Assembly (NCBI RefSeq): GCF_030053895.1
Contig: NZ_CP125781.1
Location: forward strand, 4,154,001-4,218,000
DNA length: 64,000 bases
From: Trabulsiella odontotermitis
GTDB taxonomy: Bacteria > Pseudomonadota > Gammaproteobacteria > Enterobacterales > Enterobacteriaceae
Direction: 5' to 3'
Numbering within the stretch: position 1 is the stretch's first letter; the number at the start of each line of letters is the position of its first letter. Shown here in pieces: positions 1 to 7,172 of this stretch. Position numbers and translations under genes: made by a program. Under the pieces are notes generated by a model, which had not been told where the DNA came from, did not search any database, and was given only the letters and a program-made list of their open reading frames with translations.

Positions 1-506
1 TGCTTATCAAGTCTATGGCTGTAAGGGGGTTTAGTCTGGCATCCATAGCTGAGAAAAACTCATTATCGGAAGGAACTGTATCCTCTGTAATTTCATCTTG
101 TTACGGTTTATGCTCATGGCGTAAAAAATGTAAAAAAGATTCTTTAAGACGGCGTCATAAGCAGAAAATATTAAGATTTATACATAATCAATCCATTTCT
201 GTAACGCGAAAGTTAGTCAAGGAAAGTTGTTATGCTAGTTTCTTTTGGCTAAATAAACATGAAAATGGCTGGCTTAATTCCTGTCTTCCTAAAGCAGTAC
301 GATGTTATAGAAATAAAAGAGTAGACTGGAGCGAGAGAGATATAATCTCATCATCATTAATAAATGTTGTTTTATCTCAGGGGCAATACCCGATGTCACT
401 TACAAGCCTGGATGCTTTACTGGGGGGGCATAACTGGCTTTTGAAATACAGAGATAAACTACCAATGACAATGACACTTCTCAGGAAAAAGAATCTAATT
501 AAATAA
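1..506 (+). CDS. tnsD: TnsD-like transposition target-selection protein, C-terminal part (5' end outside window)
   Basis: The reading frame is open from base 3, so the gene begins upstream of the window; at least 167 codons are visible. A helix-turn-helix-like stretch (SIAEKNSLSEGTVSS) is followed by the TnsD tail pattern of a conserved VDWSERD motif, then a segment ending in KYRDKLPMTMTLL that resembles the family's 'L..K.DKMPMT' tail. TnsD/TniQ proteins bind the attachment site and recruit TnsC for insertion by Tn7-like transposons. The region is AT-rich, unlike everything from 4 kb onward. A second gene follows after 11 bases, in the position of tnsE in Tn7. A fragment of another TniQ-family protein is possible, but the Tn7-type end at 4044 supports this call. 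Confidence 0.7.
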   Translation, partial: LIKSMAVRGFSLASIAEKNSLSEGTVSSVISSCYGLCSWRKKCKKDSLRRRHKQKILRFIHNQSISVTRKLVKESCYASFFWLNKHENGWLNSCLPKAVRCYRNKRVDWSERDIISSSLINVVLSQGQYPMSLTSLDALLGGHNWLLKYRDKLPMTMTLLRKKNLIK

Positions 507-517
507 GAGGGAGTGAT

Positions 518-1444
518 ATGGTTTACGAAAATGAATTGTGGCACAGTTTTCTTCTGCGTTCACAGATAATGTATAACTTATCCAATTGCAGGAACATAAT
601 ATCTAAGCATGGTGAACTAAGGTACGATGCCTTTCCTCGGCTCGAACTGATTGATATGTACAAATTGCATAGTTTGCAGGATATATATGACATTCTTGCC
701 ACAAGAAATGGTTATATACTAACTTCCAATATAGTGTCGTTATCTTCTGGTGTTTACGGGTATTTCAACGCTGTTGAAGATGCCTGTCGAAATAATTTAC
801 ACATAACTAATTCATATCCATTGGTAAACATCTCAAAGATTCGTTACTGCCATAAATGTATTATTGAAGATATACACTCTAAAGGCATTGGTTATCTTCG
901 TCATAGATGGTTGTTTGAATCTAAATGTGCAGCTCATAGTACCTGTTTATATGAGGTTTGTTTTGACAACTATTTGGATGCAGTGAAAGGACTTAGTGAC
1001 TTAATTATAAGTGGAATAAATCCTCATGGTTATTGTTCCCTTGTGGTTGACATTTCAAATCCTTTCAAAACTCCAGTGTATTTATTGCCATGTGCCAGGG
1101 ATAAAATTTTAAAATGGATTTCTGACAATAAAAATGAGCTGGTTTACTTTCTCTTTGACCTCTTTAAAAGTAAATCGCATTCTAGTTTATTAAAGGTTAT
1201 TGAAGTCAGGATAATGCATAGTAGTTATATTTCTGCGGTGTTCAGGATATTGAGTGAGGTTAATTTTTGTAATTTCAACTCATTTATTACCGATTTATTC
1301 GAGGACGTAAGTTATGCCTCTGTTGGACTTGATGATTATTCTGTTAATGTGGATTTTCTCAGGCTAAAAGCCGCAGATTGCAAATTTTGCCGGTTCAATG
1401 GTAAAAATTTTTGCTCACTTTTTAATGTAAAGCTTCTTCGCTAA
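518..1444 (+). CDS. TniQ-like zinc-binding protein in the tnsE position of a Tn7-like element
   Basis: A 308-residue protein preceded by a good ribosome site (GAGGGAG, 4 bases before ATG). The middle carries a C-x2-C...C-x2-H set: C111 and C114 (RYCHKC), an HRW motif, then C137 and H140. This is the arrangement of the TniQ zinc finger. A second cysteine group near the end (C288, C291, C299) is unusual. There is no TnsE similarity that I can recognise. It lies directly after tnsD and is probably co-transcribed. By position and zinc motif I infer a second target-selection or accessory factor, but the function is not established. Its AT-rich composition differs strongly from the ICE around it. 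Confidence 0.55.
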   Translation: MVYENELWHSFLLRSQIMYNLSNCRNIISKHGELRYDAFPRLELIDMYKLHSLQDIYDILATRNGYILTSNIVSLSSGVYGYFNAVEDACRNNLHITNSYPLVNISKIRYCHKCIIEDIHSKGIGYLRHRWLFESKCAAHSTCLYEVCFDNYLDAVKGLSDLIISGINPHGYCSLVVDISNPFKTPVYLLPCARDKILKWISDNKNELVYFLFDLFKSKSHSSLLKVIEVRIMHSSYISAVFRILSEVNFCNFNSFITDLFEDVSYASVGLDDYSVNVDFLRLKAADCKFCRFNGKNFCSLFNVKLLR

Positions 1445-1806
1445 TTTTTACTTCATTTATAAACTACTAAGAAAGCTAATAAGATAGGGTTATATATTTT
1501 GATTAGGGCGGGAATAAATTATCACTTCCCGAGTATCCCTGGGGGTTACCACCTGAGTATGATGCCGGTTAGCAACAACGTCTAAAAGACCTACGATCAC
1601 GATAAATGTCACTGGGTCACTCTCAAGCAAAGTGGTCAGGGGTGCTAGATACCAGTACTGCTTACTCAACACGGCCTTGTTTTTGAAAGATGCCGAATCT
1701 TGGCAAGAGGCGTATTACAGCCTATAGTCTGTTAATGAGTATTACAGCTTATCTGCTGTAAATCCATTCGTTGTGCTTGTTAACCCGTCGATACGGAAGA
1801 TCACTT
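1445..1806. promoter_or_regulatory. Intergenic region with paired GTATTACAGC repeats upstream of a HipB-like gene
   Basis: No convincing gene is seen between 1445 and 1806. Two near-identical 14-base direct repeats, GTATTACAGCCTAT at 1712-1725 and GTATTACAGCTTAT at 1739-1752, start 27 bases apart in front of the HipB-like remnant. The second is also half of an inverted repeat (TTACAG...CTGTAA, 1742-1762). HipB-type repressors normally bind repeated operators upstream of their own gene, so these are candidate operators. The first ~250 bases show nothing I can interpret. Confidence 0.4.
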
Positions 1807-1982
1807 ATGAACACTCAATACGCTTTGAAGACCTTGAATCAGTTGCGTCCTGTTTTAATCGGCTTTCGCAAAGCCAATGGACTGACGCAAAGAGATGTTT
1901 CTGAACGTTTGGGTGTAACACAGCAAACTTATGCCCGACTGGAGGCCAACCCTGCAAGTGTGGGTTTTGAGCGTTTGTTTAG
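1807..1982 (+). pseudogene. HipB-like XRE antitoxin/regulator, 3' end lost at an IS5-family insertion
   Basis: ATG at 1807 opens a protein with a clear XRE helix-turn-helix (residues about 20-45: TQRDVSERLGVTQQTYARLE). It aligns in style with HipB antitoxins, which repress their operon and neutralise the HipA kinase. After about 58 residues the frame runs into the IS end at 1983 and stops inside the element at 2091, so the native C-terminus is gone. No hipA partner follows on the far side of the IS, where pcoE lies instead. The partner and intervening DNA were probably deleted (see findings). Confidence 0.6.
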
Positions 1983-3178
1983 GGAAGGTGCGAATAAGCA
2001 GGTCATTTCTTCCCAAGCTGACTCGCTGATTAAAATTTCGCGGATCTGGGCCGATTTTTTTCCCGCAAACACATCGAATCAGCCTATTTAGGCTATTTTT
2101 TCCACCATTTCTGGCGTTATTTCCGGTTTTTACTGAGATCTCTCCCACTGACGTATCATTTGGTCCACCCGAAACAGGTTGGCCAGGGTGAATAACATCG
2201 CCAGTTGGTTATCGTTTTTCAGCAGCCCTTTGTATCTGGCTTTCACGAAGCCGAACTGCCGCTTGATGATGCGAAACGGGTGCTCCACCCTGGCACGGAT
2301 GCTGGCTTTCATGTATTCGATGTTGATGGCCGTTTTGTTCTTGCGCGGATGCTGCTTCAAGGTTTTTACCTTGCCGGGACGCTCGGCGATCAGCCAGTCC
2401 ACATCCACCTCGGCCAGCTCCTCGCGCTGTGGCGCTCCTTGGTAGCCGGCATCGGCTGAGACAAATTGCTCCTCTCCATGAAGCAGATTACCCAGCTGAT
2501 TGAGGTCATGCTCGTTGGCCGCGGTGGTGACTAGGCTGTGGGTCAGGCCACTCTTGGCATCGACACCAATGTGGGCCTTCATGCCAAAGTGCCACTGATT
2601 GCCTTTCTTGGTCTGATGCATCTCCGGATCGCGTTGCTGCTCTTTGTTCTTGGTAGAGCTGGGTGCCTCAATGATGGTGGCATCCACCAAAGTGCCTTGG
2701 GTCATCATGACGCCTGCTTCGGCCAGCCAGCGATTGATGGTCTTGAACAATTGACGGGCCAGTTGATGCTGCTCGAGCAGGTGGCGGAAATTCATGATGG
2801 TGGTGCGATCCGGCAGGGCGCTATCCAGGGATAATCGGGCAAACAGGCGCATGGAGGCGATTTCGTACAGGGCATCTTCCATGGCACCGTCGCTCAGGTT
2901 GTACCAATGCTGCATGCAGTGAATACGCAGCATGGTCTCCAGCGGATAGGGCCGTCGGCCATTGCCCGCCTTGGGATAAAACGGCTCGATGACTTCCACC
3001 ATGTTTTGCCATGGCAGAATCTGCTCCATGCGGGAGAGGAAAATCTCTTTTCGGGTCTGACGGCGCTTAGTGCTGAATTCACTATCGGCGAAGGTGAGTT
3101 GATGGCTCATGATGTCCCTCTGGGATGCGCTCCGGATGAATATGATGATCTCATATCAGGAACTTGTTCGCACCTTCC
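1983..3178. mobile_element. IS5-family insertion sequence (ISKpn26-like, 1196 bp)
   Basis: The ends are inverted repeats: GGAAGGTGCGAATAAGC at 1983 and the complement of GGAAGGTGCGAACAAGTTC ending at 3178. The 1196-base length and the single 326-residue transposase fit the IS5 subgroup. The left flank is TTAG, a typical YTAR target, but the right flank is ATAA, so there is no target-site duplication. That is expected if the element mediated an adjacent deletion or arose by recombination between two copies. It separates the HipB remnant from pcoE. Confidence 0.9.
2130..3110 (-). CDS. IS5-family transposase
   Basis: A 326-residue DDE transposase of full IS5 length. It starts MSHQLTFADSEF and carries the IS5 N-terminal domain, then the catalytic region with LVDATIIEAPSS (first Asp), VSADAGYQG (second Asp) and, further on, the Y-(2)-R-(3)-E-(6)-K type signature around IRARVEHPFRIIKRQFG. 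It is intact and probably active. It reads leftward within the 1196-base element and has no operon partners. Confidence 0.93.
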   Translation of the reverse strand: MSHQLTFADSEFSTKRRQTRKEIFLSRMEQILPWQNMVEVIEPFYPKAGNGRRPYPLETMLRIHCMQHWYNLSDGAMEDALYEIASMRLFARLSLDSALPDRTTIMNFRHLLEQHQLARQLFKTINRWLAEAGVMMTQGTLVDATIIEAPSSTKNKEQQRDPEMHQTKKGNQWHFGMKAHIGVDAKSGLTHSLVTTAANEHDLNQLGNLLHGEEQFVSADAGYQGAPQREELAEVDVDWLIAERPGKVKTLKQHPRKNKTAINIEYMKASIRARVEHPFRIIKRQFGFVKARYKGLLKNDNQLAMLFTLANLFRVDQMIRQWERSQ

Positions 3179-3288
3179 ATAATTCAATCGCCCGGTTCCT
3201 GGCGTGATGATCAACCAGCCCTGAGATCAAATGCTTTCTCTGTTATAAGCATTGATTGTTCGGGTATGAAAACACCGGAGACCCAACC

Positions 3289-3723
3289 ATGAAAAAGATC
3301 CTTGTATCCTTTATTGCCATGATGGCTGTCGCTTCATCTGCCTGGGCTGCAGAGACAATGAACATGCATGACCAGGTAAATAATGCCCAGGCGCCTGCCC
3401 ATCAGATGCAATCATCCGCTGAAAAAAGTGCAGTTCAGGGGGAGAGCATGAAAATGATGGATATGAGCGGTCACGATCAGGCCGCAATGTCCCATGAAAT
3501 GATGCAAAACGGCAATTCTGCTGCCCATCAGGACATGGCTGAAATGCATAAAAAAATGATGAAATCCAAGCCAGCAGCTTCTAACGAAACAGCAAAATCA
3601 TTTTCCGAAATGAACGAGCATGAGAAAGCCGCTGTTGTGCATGAGAAGGCGAATAATGGTCAATCTTCCGTTATTCATCAGCAGCAGGCTGAAAAGCATC
3701 GCAGCCAGATCACCCAGAATTAA
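3289..3723 (+). CDS. pcoE: PcoE periplasmic copper/silver-binding protein
   Basis: A 144-residue protein with a signal peptide (MKKILVSFIAMMAVASSAWA, cleavage after AWA) and a mature part rich in Met and His. Repeated HE/HD-x-A and MM motifs (MNEHEKAAVVHEK, HDQAAMSHEM) mark the PcoE/SilE family, and the sequence looks almost identical to PcoE of plasmid pco operons. PcoE is an abundant periplasmic metal sponge induced through the CusRS/PcoRS systems. The ATG at 3289 is chosen over an upstream TTG because it opens the signal peptide. The normal neighbours (pcoABCDRS, sil genes) are absent: the IS5-family element ends 110 bases upstream. It is followed by a strong terminator. Confidence 0.93.
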   Translation: MKKILVSFIAMMAVASSAWAAETMNMHDQVNNAQAPAHQMQSSAEKSAVQGESMKMMDMSGHDQAAMSHEMMQNGNSAAHQDMAEMHKKMMKSKPAASNETAKSFSEMNEHEKAAVVHEKANNGQSSVIHQQQAEKHRSQITQN

Positions 3724-3773
3724 CCCGCAGCTCCACTTGTTAGACCCTCATTTGACGCCGAAGTCACTGGCTT

Positions 3774-3799
3774 ACGCTCCCGTCCGGGAGCGTTTTTTT
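3774..3799 (+). terminator. Rho-independent terminator of pcoE
   Basis: A perfect 9-bp stem, ACGCTCCCG pairing with CGGGAGCGT, with a 2-base apparent loop (TC; inner pairs may open), followed by seven T residues. It lies about 50 bases after the pcoE stop. Confidence 0.85.
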
Positions 3800-3849
3800 C
3801 CCATATATCAAACTTTAACTCTGAAGAGGTGGAAGTATCTGACCAACAC

Positions 3850-4044
3850 TGTCACGTAACGCCAGATAACTACAAAAACACCTTTTTCCTCCTGTAAATT
3901 GCAGTTCCTGCAAGAACATCAAGGCATAATGTTGGAACAGCGTGTGATACACACTTAGTATCATGTTTTGTATGTGTTTTTTTTAAAAGTTTACAACTTT
4001 AAAGTCTTTTTCAGGTTAAAGGATACAACTTTAATGTCTCTACA
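3850..4044. repeat. Tn7-like transposon end with TnsB-type repeats
   Basis: Read inward from 4044 the sequence begins TGTAGAGACATTAAAGTTGT, resembling the Tn7 end (TGT followed by a GACAATAAAGTC-type site). Two 16-base repeats, TACAACTTTAAAGTCT (3992-4007) and TACAACTTTAATGTCT (4024-4039), differ at one base and start 32 bases apart, as expected of TnsB binding sites. A weaker third copy may lie near 3950-3965. Immediately outside, the composition changes to GC-rich ICE sequence and a truncated reading frame, so 4044/4045 is the insertion junction. Tn7 elements duplicate 5 bases; CAGCT at 4045-4049 would be this copy, with the partner outside the window. Confidence 0.75.
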
Positions 4045-4130
4045 CAGCTCCAGTAGGTGCCGAGCAGGCGGTTGATGATCCGGGTGACCTCGGTGTCCTC
4101 GGTCGGTTTCTGCGAGAGCTGGTTTGACAT
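4045..4130 (-). pseudogene. ICE gene, 5' fragment cut by the Tn7-like insertion
   Basis: An ATG at 4130 follows a plausible ribosome site (AAGGAA, 8 bases upstream). It opens a frame of 28 residues starting MSNQLSQKPTEDTEVTRIIN, and at 4044 the frame enters the transposon end. High GC and codon use fit the ICE. The rest of the gene should lie beyond the other end of the transposon, outside the window. I do not recognise the family. Confidence 0.5.
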
Positions 4131-4219
4131 GGGTTCGATTCCTTATCTATCTCTGCGGGTCGGTGGTGAAGGCGGCAAGATCGCCTTGGGCGAGGCTGCC
4201 GATCTCCATGGACGTTGGG

Positions 4220-4882
4220 CTATTCCTGCCGCGCGAGCGCGGCCAGTGCGTCGCGTACCGGGGCAGTGCCCTGGGTCAGCTCGATGATGGCCCGGTTGAT
4301 TGTGGGTTGATCGATCAGTTCGGCGAGCGTCGCCGCCACGTCGTCTCTCGGCACGTCGCCATAGGGGATCGCCGGTCCGGCGGTGATCCTGCCGGTGCCC
4401 GCGGTATCCACCAGCGTGCCCGGACGCAGGATGACCCAGTCCAGACCACTCTGCGCCAGATATACGTCGGCCTGTTTCTTCACCTTCATGTAGTTCTCGA
4501 AGGTATCCGAGACGTGCCTTCCGCGGCCGGCCTCGGGAAAGGCCGATACCAGCAGGAAACGCCGGATGCCTGCCGCCTGCGCCGCCGCGACGGCCAGTTC
4601 CAGACCGCGTCCGTCGATGGCATCGGTGCGCTGCGGCCCGCCCTTGCCGCCCGCGCCGGCAGTGAACACCACCGCGTCGCTGCCGGACAGCAGCGAGGCC
4701 AGCGCGTCAGCGTCCAGCCCGGTCAGGTCGCCGGCCACCGGCGTTGCGCCCAGCGCGGCAAGCTCGTCGGCCTGATCCGGGTGGCGGTGCATCGCGATGG
4801 GCCGATGGCCTCGCGCGGCCAGCAGCCGGGTCAGGCGGCTCCCGACCTTGCCCGCCGCGCCGATGATGAAGACCTTGCTCAT
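4220..4882 (-). CDS. NAD(P)-binding SDR/NmrA-like protein
   Basis: 220 residues starting MSKVFIIGAAGKVGSRL, with the Rossmann GxxGxxG motif at residues 8-14. The atypical-SDR features SDAVVFTAGAGG and RRFLLVSAFP follow, then LDWVILRPGTL. This resembles the YwnB/HSCARG type that binds NAD(P) and often has no assigned reaction. A ribosome site (GGGAGAAAG) precedes ATG 4882. It is the last gene of the minus-strand detoxification cluster, 55 bases after the preceding quinone oxidoreductase gene. The substrate is unknown. Confidence 0.75.
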   Translation of the reverse strand: MSKVFIIGAAGKVGSRLTRLLAARGHRPIAMHRHPDQADELAALGATPVAGDLTGLDADALASLLSGSDAVVFTAGAGGKGGPQRTDAIDGRGLELAVAAAQAAGIRRFLLVSAFPEAGRGRHVSDTFENYMKVKKQADVYLAQSGLDWVILRPGTLVDTAGTGRITAGPAIPYGDVPRDDVAATLAELIDQPTINRAIIELTQGTAPVRDALAALARQE

Positions 4883-4937
4883 ATCTTTCTCCCGGGTTTG
4901 GGCTGCCGGATCTATCGTGACAGCCCGGACATCGCAT

Positions 4938-5897
4938 TCAAGGCACCATGACCACGCGGCCGATGCGGCCGCGCTCTTCTGCCCGTCGATGAGCGGCCGC
5001 CGCGTCGGCAAGTGCGAAGGTCGCGTCGATCGGCACCTTGATCTCGCCGCGCAGGGCCTGCTGGAGCAGATCGTCGATCAGTGCATGGACCTCGGGCTCG
5101 CCCATGACGGGGCCGAGCAGGCAGCCGATCACCGTTTGCCGATGGACCAGAAGATGCCCCGCGTCGATCGGCTGGTTGCGGCCACCGAACACGCCCACGA
5201 TGATGGCGCGTCCGCCGTCCCTCACGGCCTGGAGGCCATCGACCAGCGCCGGCCCGCCGATATTGTCGATCAGAAGGTCGACCTTGTTGCCGCCGAGCAG
5301 CGCGCGGATCTGGTCGCTGGCGGGCTGGTCGGTGGTGACGATGGCGTCGGAGAGCCCGTATGCGCGGAGTTCCTCCAGCGTGTCTGCACGCGTGCCGGTG
5401 CCGATGACCCGCGCGCCCGCCCTGGCCGCGAGCTGGACGGCGGCCAGCCCCACGCCGCCCGCCGCGCCCTGGATCAGCACGGTCTCGCCCGACCTGAGCG
5501 CCCCCAGTTGCAGCGTGTAGGCGGCGGTGCCCGGACCCGACGGGATCGCCGCCGCGACCTTGATGTCGAGGCCATCCGGCACGAGCCAGCTGGTCGCCGC
5601 GGGCACGGCGCGCAGTTCGGCGTGCGATCCCTTGAAATTGAACCCTGTGACCTTCTGGCCGACCTTGAAGCCGGTCACCGACCGACCCACCTGCAAGATT
5701 TCGCCAGCGGCGGCGTAGCCAAGGATGTCGCTCGGGCCGGACGAGGTGCTGCTGCGGCGCCCGATGAGATCGCCACCTTCAATGCTGATGGCCTCGACGC
5801 GGATGAGCAGGTCGTCGTCGCCCGCGACCGGGTCCGGAACCTCGGCCAGATGCAGGACGGAGGGATTTCCAGGTTGTTCGTAGATGGCTGCTTTCAT
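4938..5897 (-). CDS. Zinc-independent quinone oxidoreductase-like MDR protein
   Basis: 319 residues starting MKAAIYEQPGNPSVLHL. It has a GroES-like N-terminal half and a nucleotide-binding half with the AAGGVGLAAVQLA signature (about residues 150-165). The structural and catalytic zinc ligands of alcohol dehydrogenases are absent, so it belongs to the QOR branch, which reduces quinones or enones with NADPH. The start at 5897 follows an AAGGAG site; longer upstream starts lack one. It lies in the cluster downstream of a decayed SnoaL-like fragment. Confidence 0.82.
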   Translation of the reverse strand: MKAAIYEQPGNPSVLHLAEVPDPVAGDDDLLIRVEAISIEGGDLIGRRSSTSSGPSDILGYAAAGEILQVGRSVTGFKVGQKVTGFNFKGSHAELRAVPAATSWLVPDGLDIKVAAAIPSGPGTAAYTLQLGALRSGETVLIQGAAGGVGLAAVQLAARAGARVIGTGTRADTLEELRAYGLSDAIVTTDQPASDQIRALLGGNKVDLLIDNIGGPALVDGLQAVRDGGRAIIVGVFGGRNQPIDAGHLLVHRQTVIGCLLGPVMGEPEVHALIDDLLQQALRGEIKVPIDATFALADAAAAHRRAEERGRIGRVVMVP

Positions 5898-5930
5898 GTC
5901 ATGCTCCTTTCTTGTGGTATGTCCGGGCAC

Positions 5931-6087
5931 TCACCGTTCGGTGCGCTCATGCCGCCCCAAGCGGGCGGCGTGAAACGGAAAATAATCGCGCCATTCGGCA
6001 ATTGTGCCGTCGGGCGCGATGAAGAGGCCCATCAGGCGGATCGTCGTCAGCACCGCGCCATCGGTCGGGCGCCGGTGGTCCACGCGC
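5931..6087 (-). pseudogene. SnoaL/limonene-epoxide-hydrolase-like gene, C-terminal remnant
   Basis: On the minus strand a frame of about 51 codons ends at TGA 5931-5933 and reads ...RLMGLFIAPDGTIAEWRDYF.... This is the C-terminal signature of NTF2-fold proteins of the SnoaL / limonene-1,2-epoxide hydrolase group ('G.f.v.dGkI.eWrDYfd'). No N-terminal half exists: the fragment abuts the stop codon of the neighbouring gene at 6088. A deletion during assembly of the cluster is the simplest explanation. Confidence 0.6.
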
Positions 6088-7101
6088 TCAGATCTCCACC
6101 ACGACCTTGCCGAAATGGCGGCCGCTTTCCTGGAAGCGGAAGGCCTCGGCGAGCTGTTCCAGCGGGAAGCTGCGGTCGATCACCGGGCGGATGCCGGTCT
6201 GTTCCATCGCCGCGATGTATTCCTGTTGCAGGCGCCGGCTGCCGACGATCAGGCCTTGAAGCCGCGCCTGCTTTGCCATCAGCACGGTGGTCGGCACCTC
6301 GCCGGCGTGTCCGGTCAGCACGCCGATCAGCGCGATGTGGCCGCCCACGCGCACCGCGCGGATGGACTGCGCCAGCGTGCCCGGGCCGCCGACCTCCAGC
6401 ACGTGATCGACGCCGCGCCCACCGGTGATCTCCAACACCCGTGTGCCCCACTCCGGCGTCTGCCGGTAGTTGATCAGGTGGTCGGCGCCGAGCGCGCGCA
6501 GGCGTTCGAGCTTCTCATCCGATGAGGAGGTGGCAATCACGCTCGCGCCCATCGCCTTGGCGATCTGCAACGCCGCCACCGAGACCCCTCCGCTGCCCAG
6601 CACCAGCACGCTCTCGCCGGCCTTGAGCGGGCCGTCGGCCACCAGCGCGCGCCATGCCGTCAGCCCGGCGGTGGTGATGGTTGCCGCCTCGGCATGGCTC
6701 CAGCCGCGCGGCGCCAGGGTGAAATCGGTGGCCGCGCGCACCGCGACCTCGGTGGCGTAGCCGTCGATGCCGTCGCCGGGCGTGCCCTGGAAGTTGCCAA
6801 CACTGCCGAACGGCAGGCCATCGGCCCAGTGCGGGAAGAAGACGGAGACCACGTGGTCGCCGGGCTTGAATTCCGTGACGCCTTCGCCCACCGCCTCGAC
6901 CACGCCGGCGGCGTCGGACAGCAGCACCCGCTCGTCGGCGGCGGGAAAGCCGCCGTTGGCCACCAGCAGGTCATGGAAATTGAGCGAACTGGCGTGTAGC
7001 TTCACTCGGATCTGCCCTGGCCCCGGCTGGCCGGGATCAGGCAGGTCGCGTACTTCGAGGCGGTCGAGTCCGCCGGGCGCGCGTATGACAATGACTTTCA
7101 T
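6088..7101 (-). CDS. MDR-family NAD(P)-dependent alcohol dehydrogenase/quinone reductase
   Basis: 337 residues starting MKVIVIRAPGGLDRLEV. A GroES-like domain is followed by the dinucleotide fold with LVLGSGGVSVAALQIAKAMG (about residues 165-185) and TGGRGVDHVLEVGG. It lacks the cysteine-rich structural zinc lobe. Members of this group ('NAD(P)-dependent alcohol dehydrogenase', YogA-like) reduce enones, quinones or aldehydes. The gene is co-directional with the cluster and lies 71 bases after a Zn alcohol dehydrogenase gene. Confidence 0.8.
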   Translation of the reverse strand: MKVIVIRAPGGLDRLEVRDLPDPGQPGPGQIRVKLHASSLNFHDLLVANGGFPAADERVLLSDAAGVVEAVGEGVTEFKPGDHVVSVFFPHWADGLPFGSVGNFQGTPGDGIDGYATEVAVRAATDFTLAPRGWSHAEAATITTAGLTAWRALVADGPLKAGESVLVLGSGGVSVAALQIAKAMGASVIATSSSDEKLERLRALGADHLINYRQTPEWGTRVLEITGGRGVDHVLEVGGPGTLAQSIRAVRVGGHIALIGVLTGHAGEVPTTVLMAKQARLQGLIVGSRRLQQEYIAAMEQTGIRPVIDRSFPLEQLAEAFRFQESGRHFGKVVVEI

Positions 7102-7172
7102 CTTGAATCTCCTGCTTCAACACGCGGGCCGCCTCGCCGGGAAGCGGCCCGCAACGGTTAGGCTGTTTCGCC

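Larger units (their letters stand above)
1..4044. mobile_element. Arm of a Tn7-like transposon carrying a pco remnant (rest beyond left edge)
   Basis: The segment holds tnsD and a tnsE-position gene reading inward, then cargo (HipB remnant, IS5-family element, pcoE) and the far transposon end at 4044. This is the Tn7 layout, in which tnsABC would sit to the left of the window near the other end. pcoE next to Tn7-like genes recalls the copper and silver resistance island carried by Tn7-like elements in Enterobacteriaceae. Here only pcoE remains inside the window. Confidence 0.7.

Noticed and set aside
1490..1672. Minus-strand frame of 60 residues in the transposon
   Set aside because: No ribosome site, no family, unlike the coding pattern of nearby genes.
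1855..2148. Minus-strand frame spanning the HipB remnant and IS end
   Set aside because: It crosses the IS boundary and is a chance frame.
4797..6428. Long plus-strand open frame (543 residues) across the MDR genes
   Set aside because: GC-rich DNA gives long antisense frames; the opposite strand encodes clear oxidoreductases with motifs and ribosome sites.
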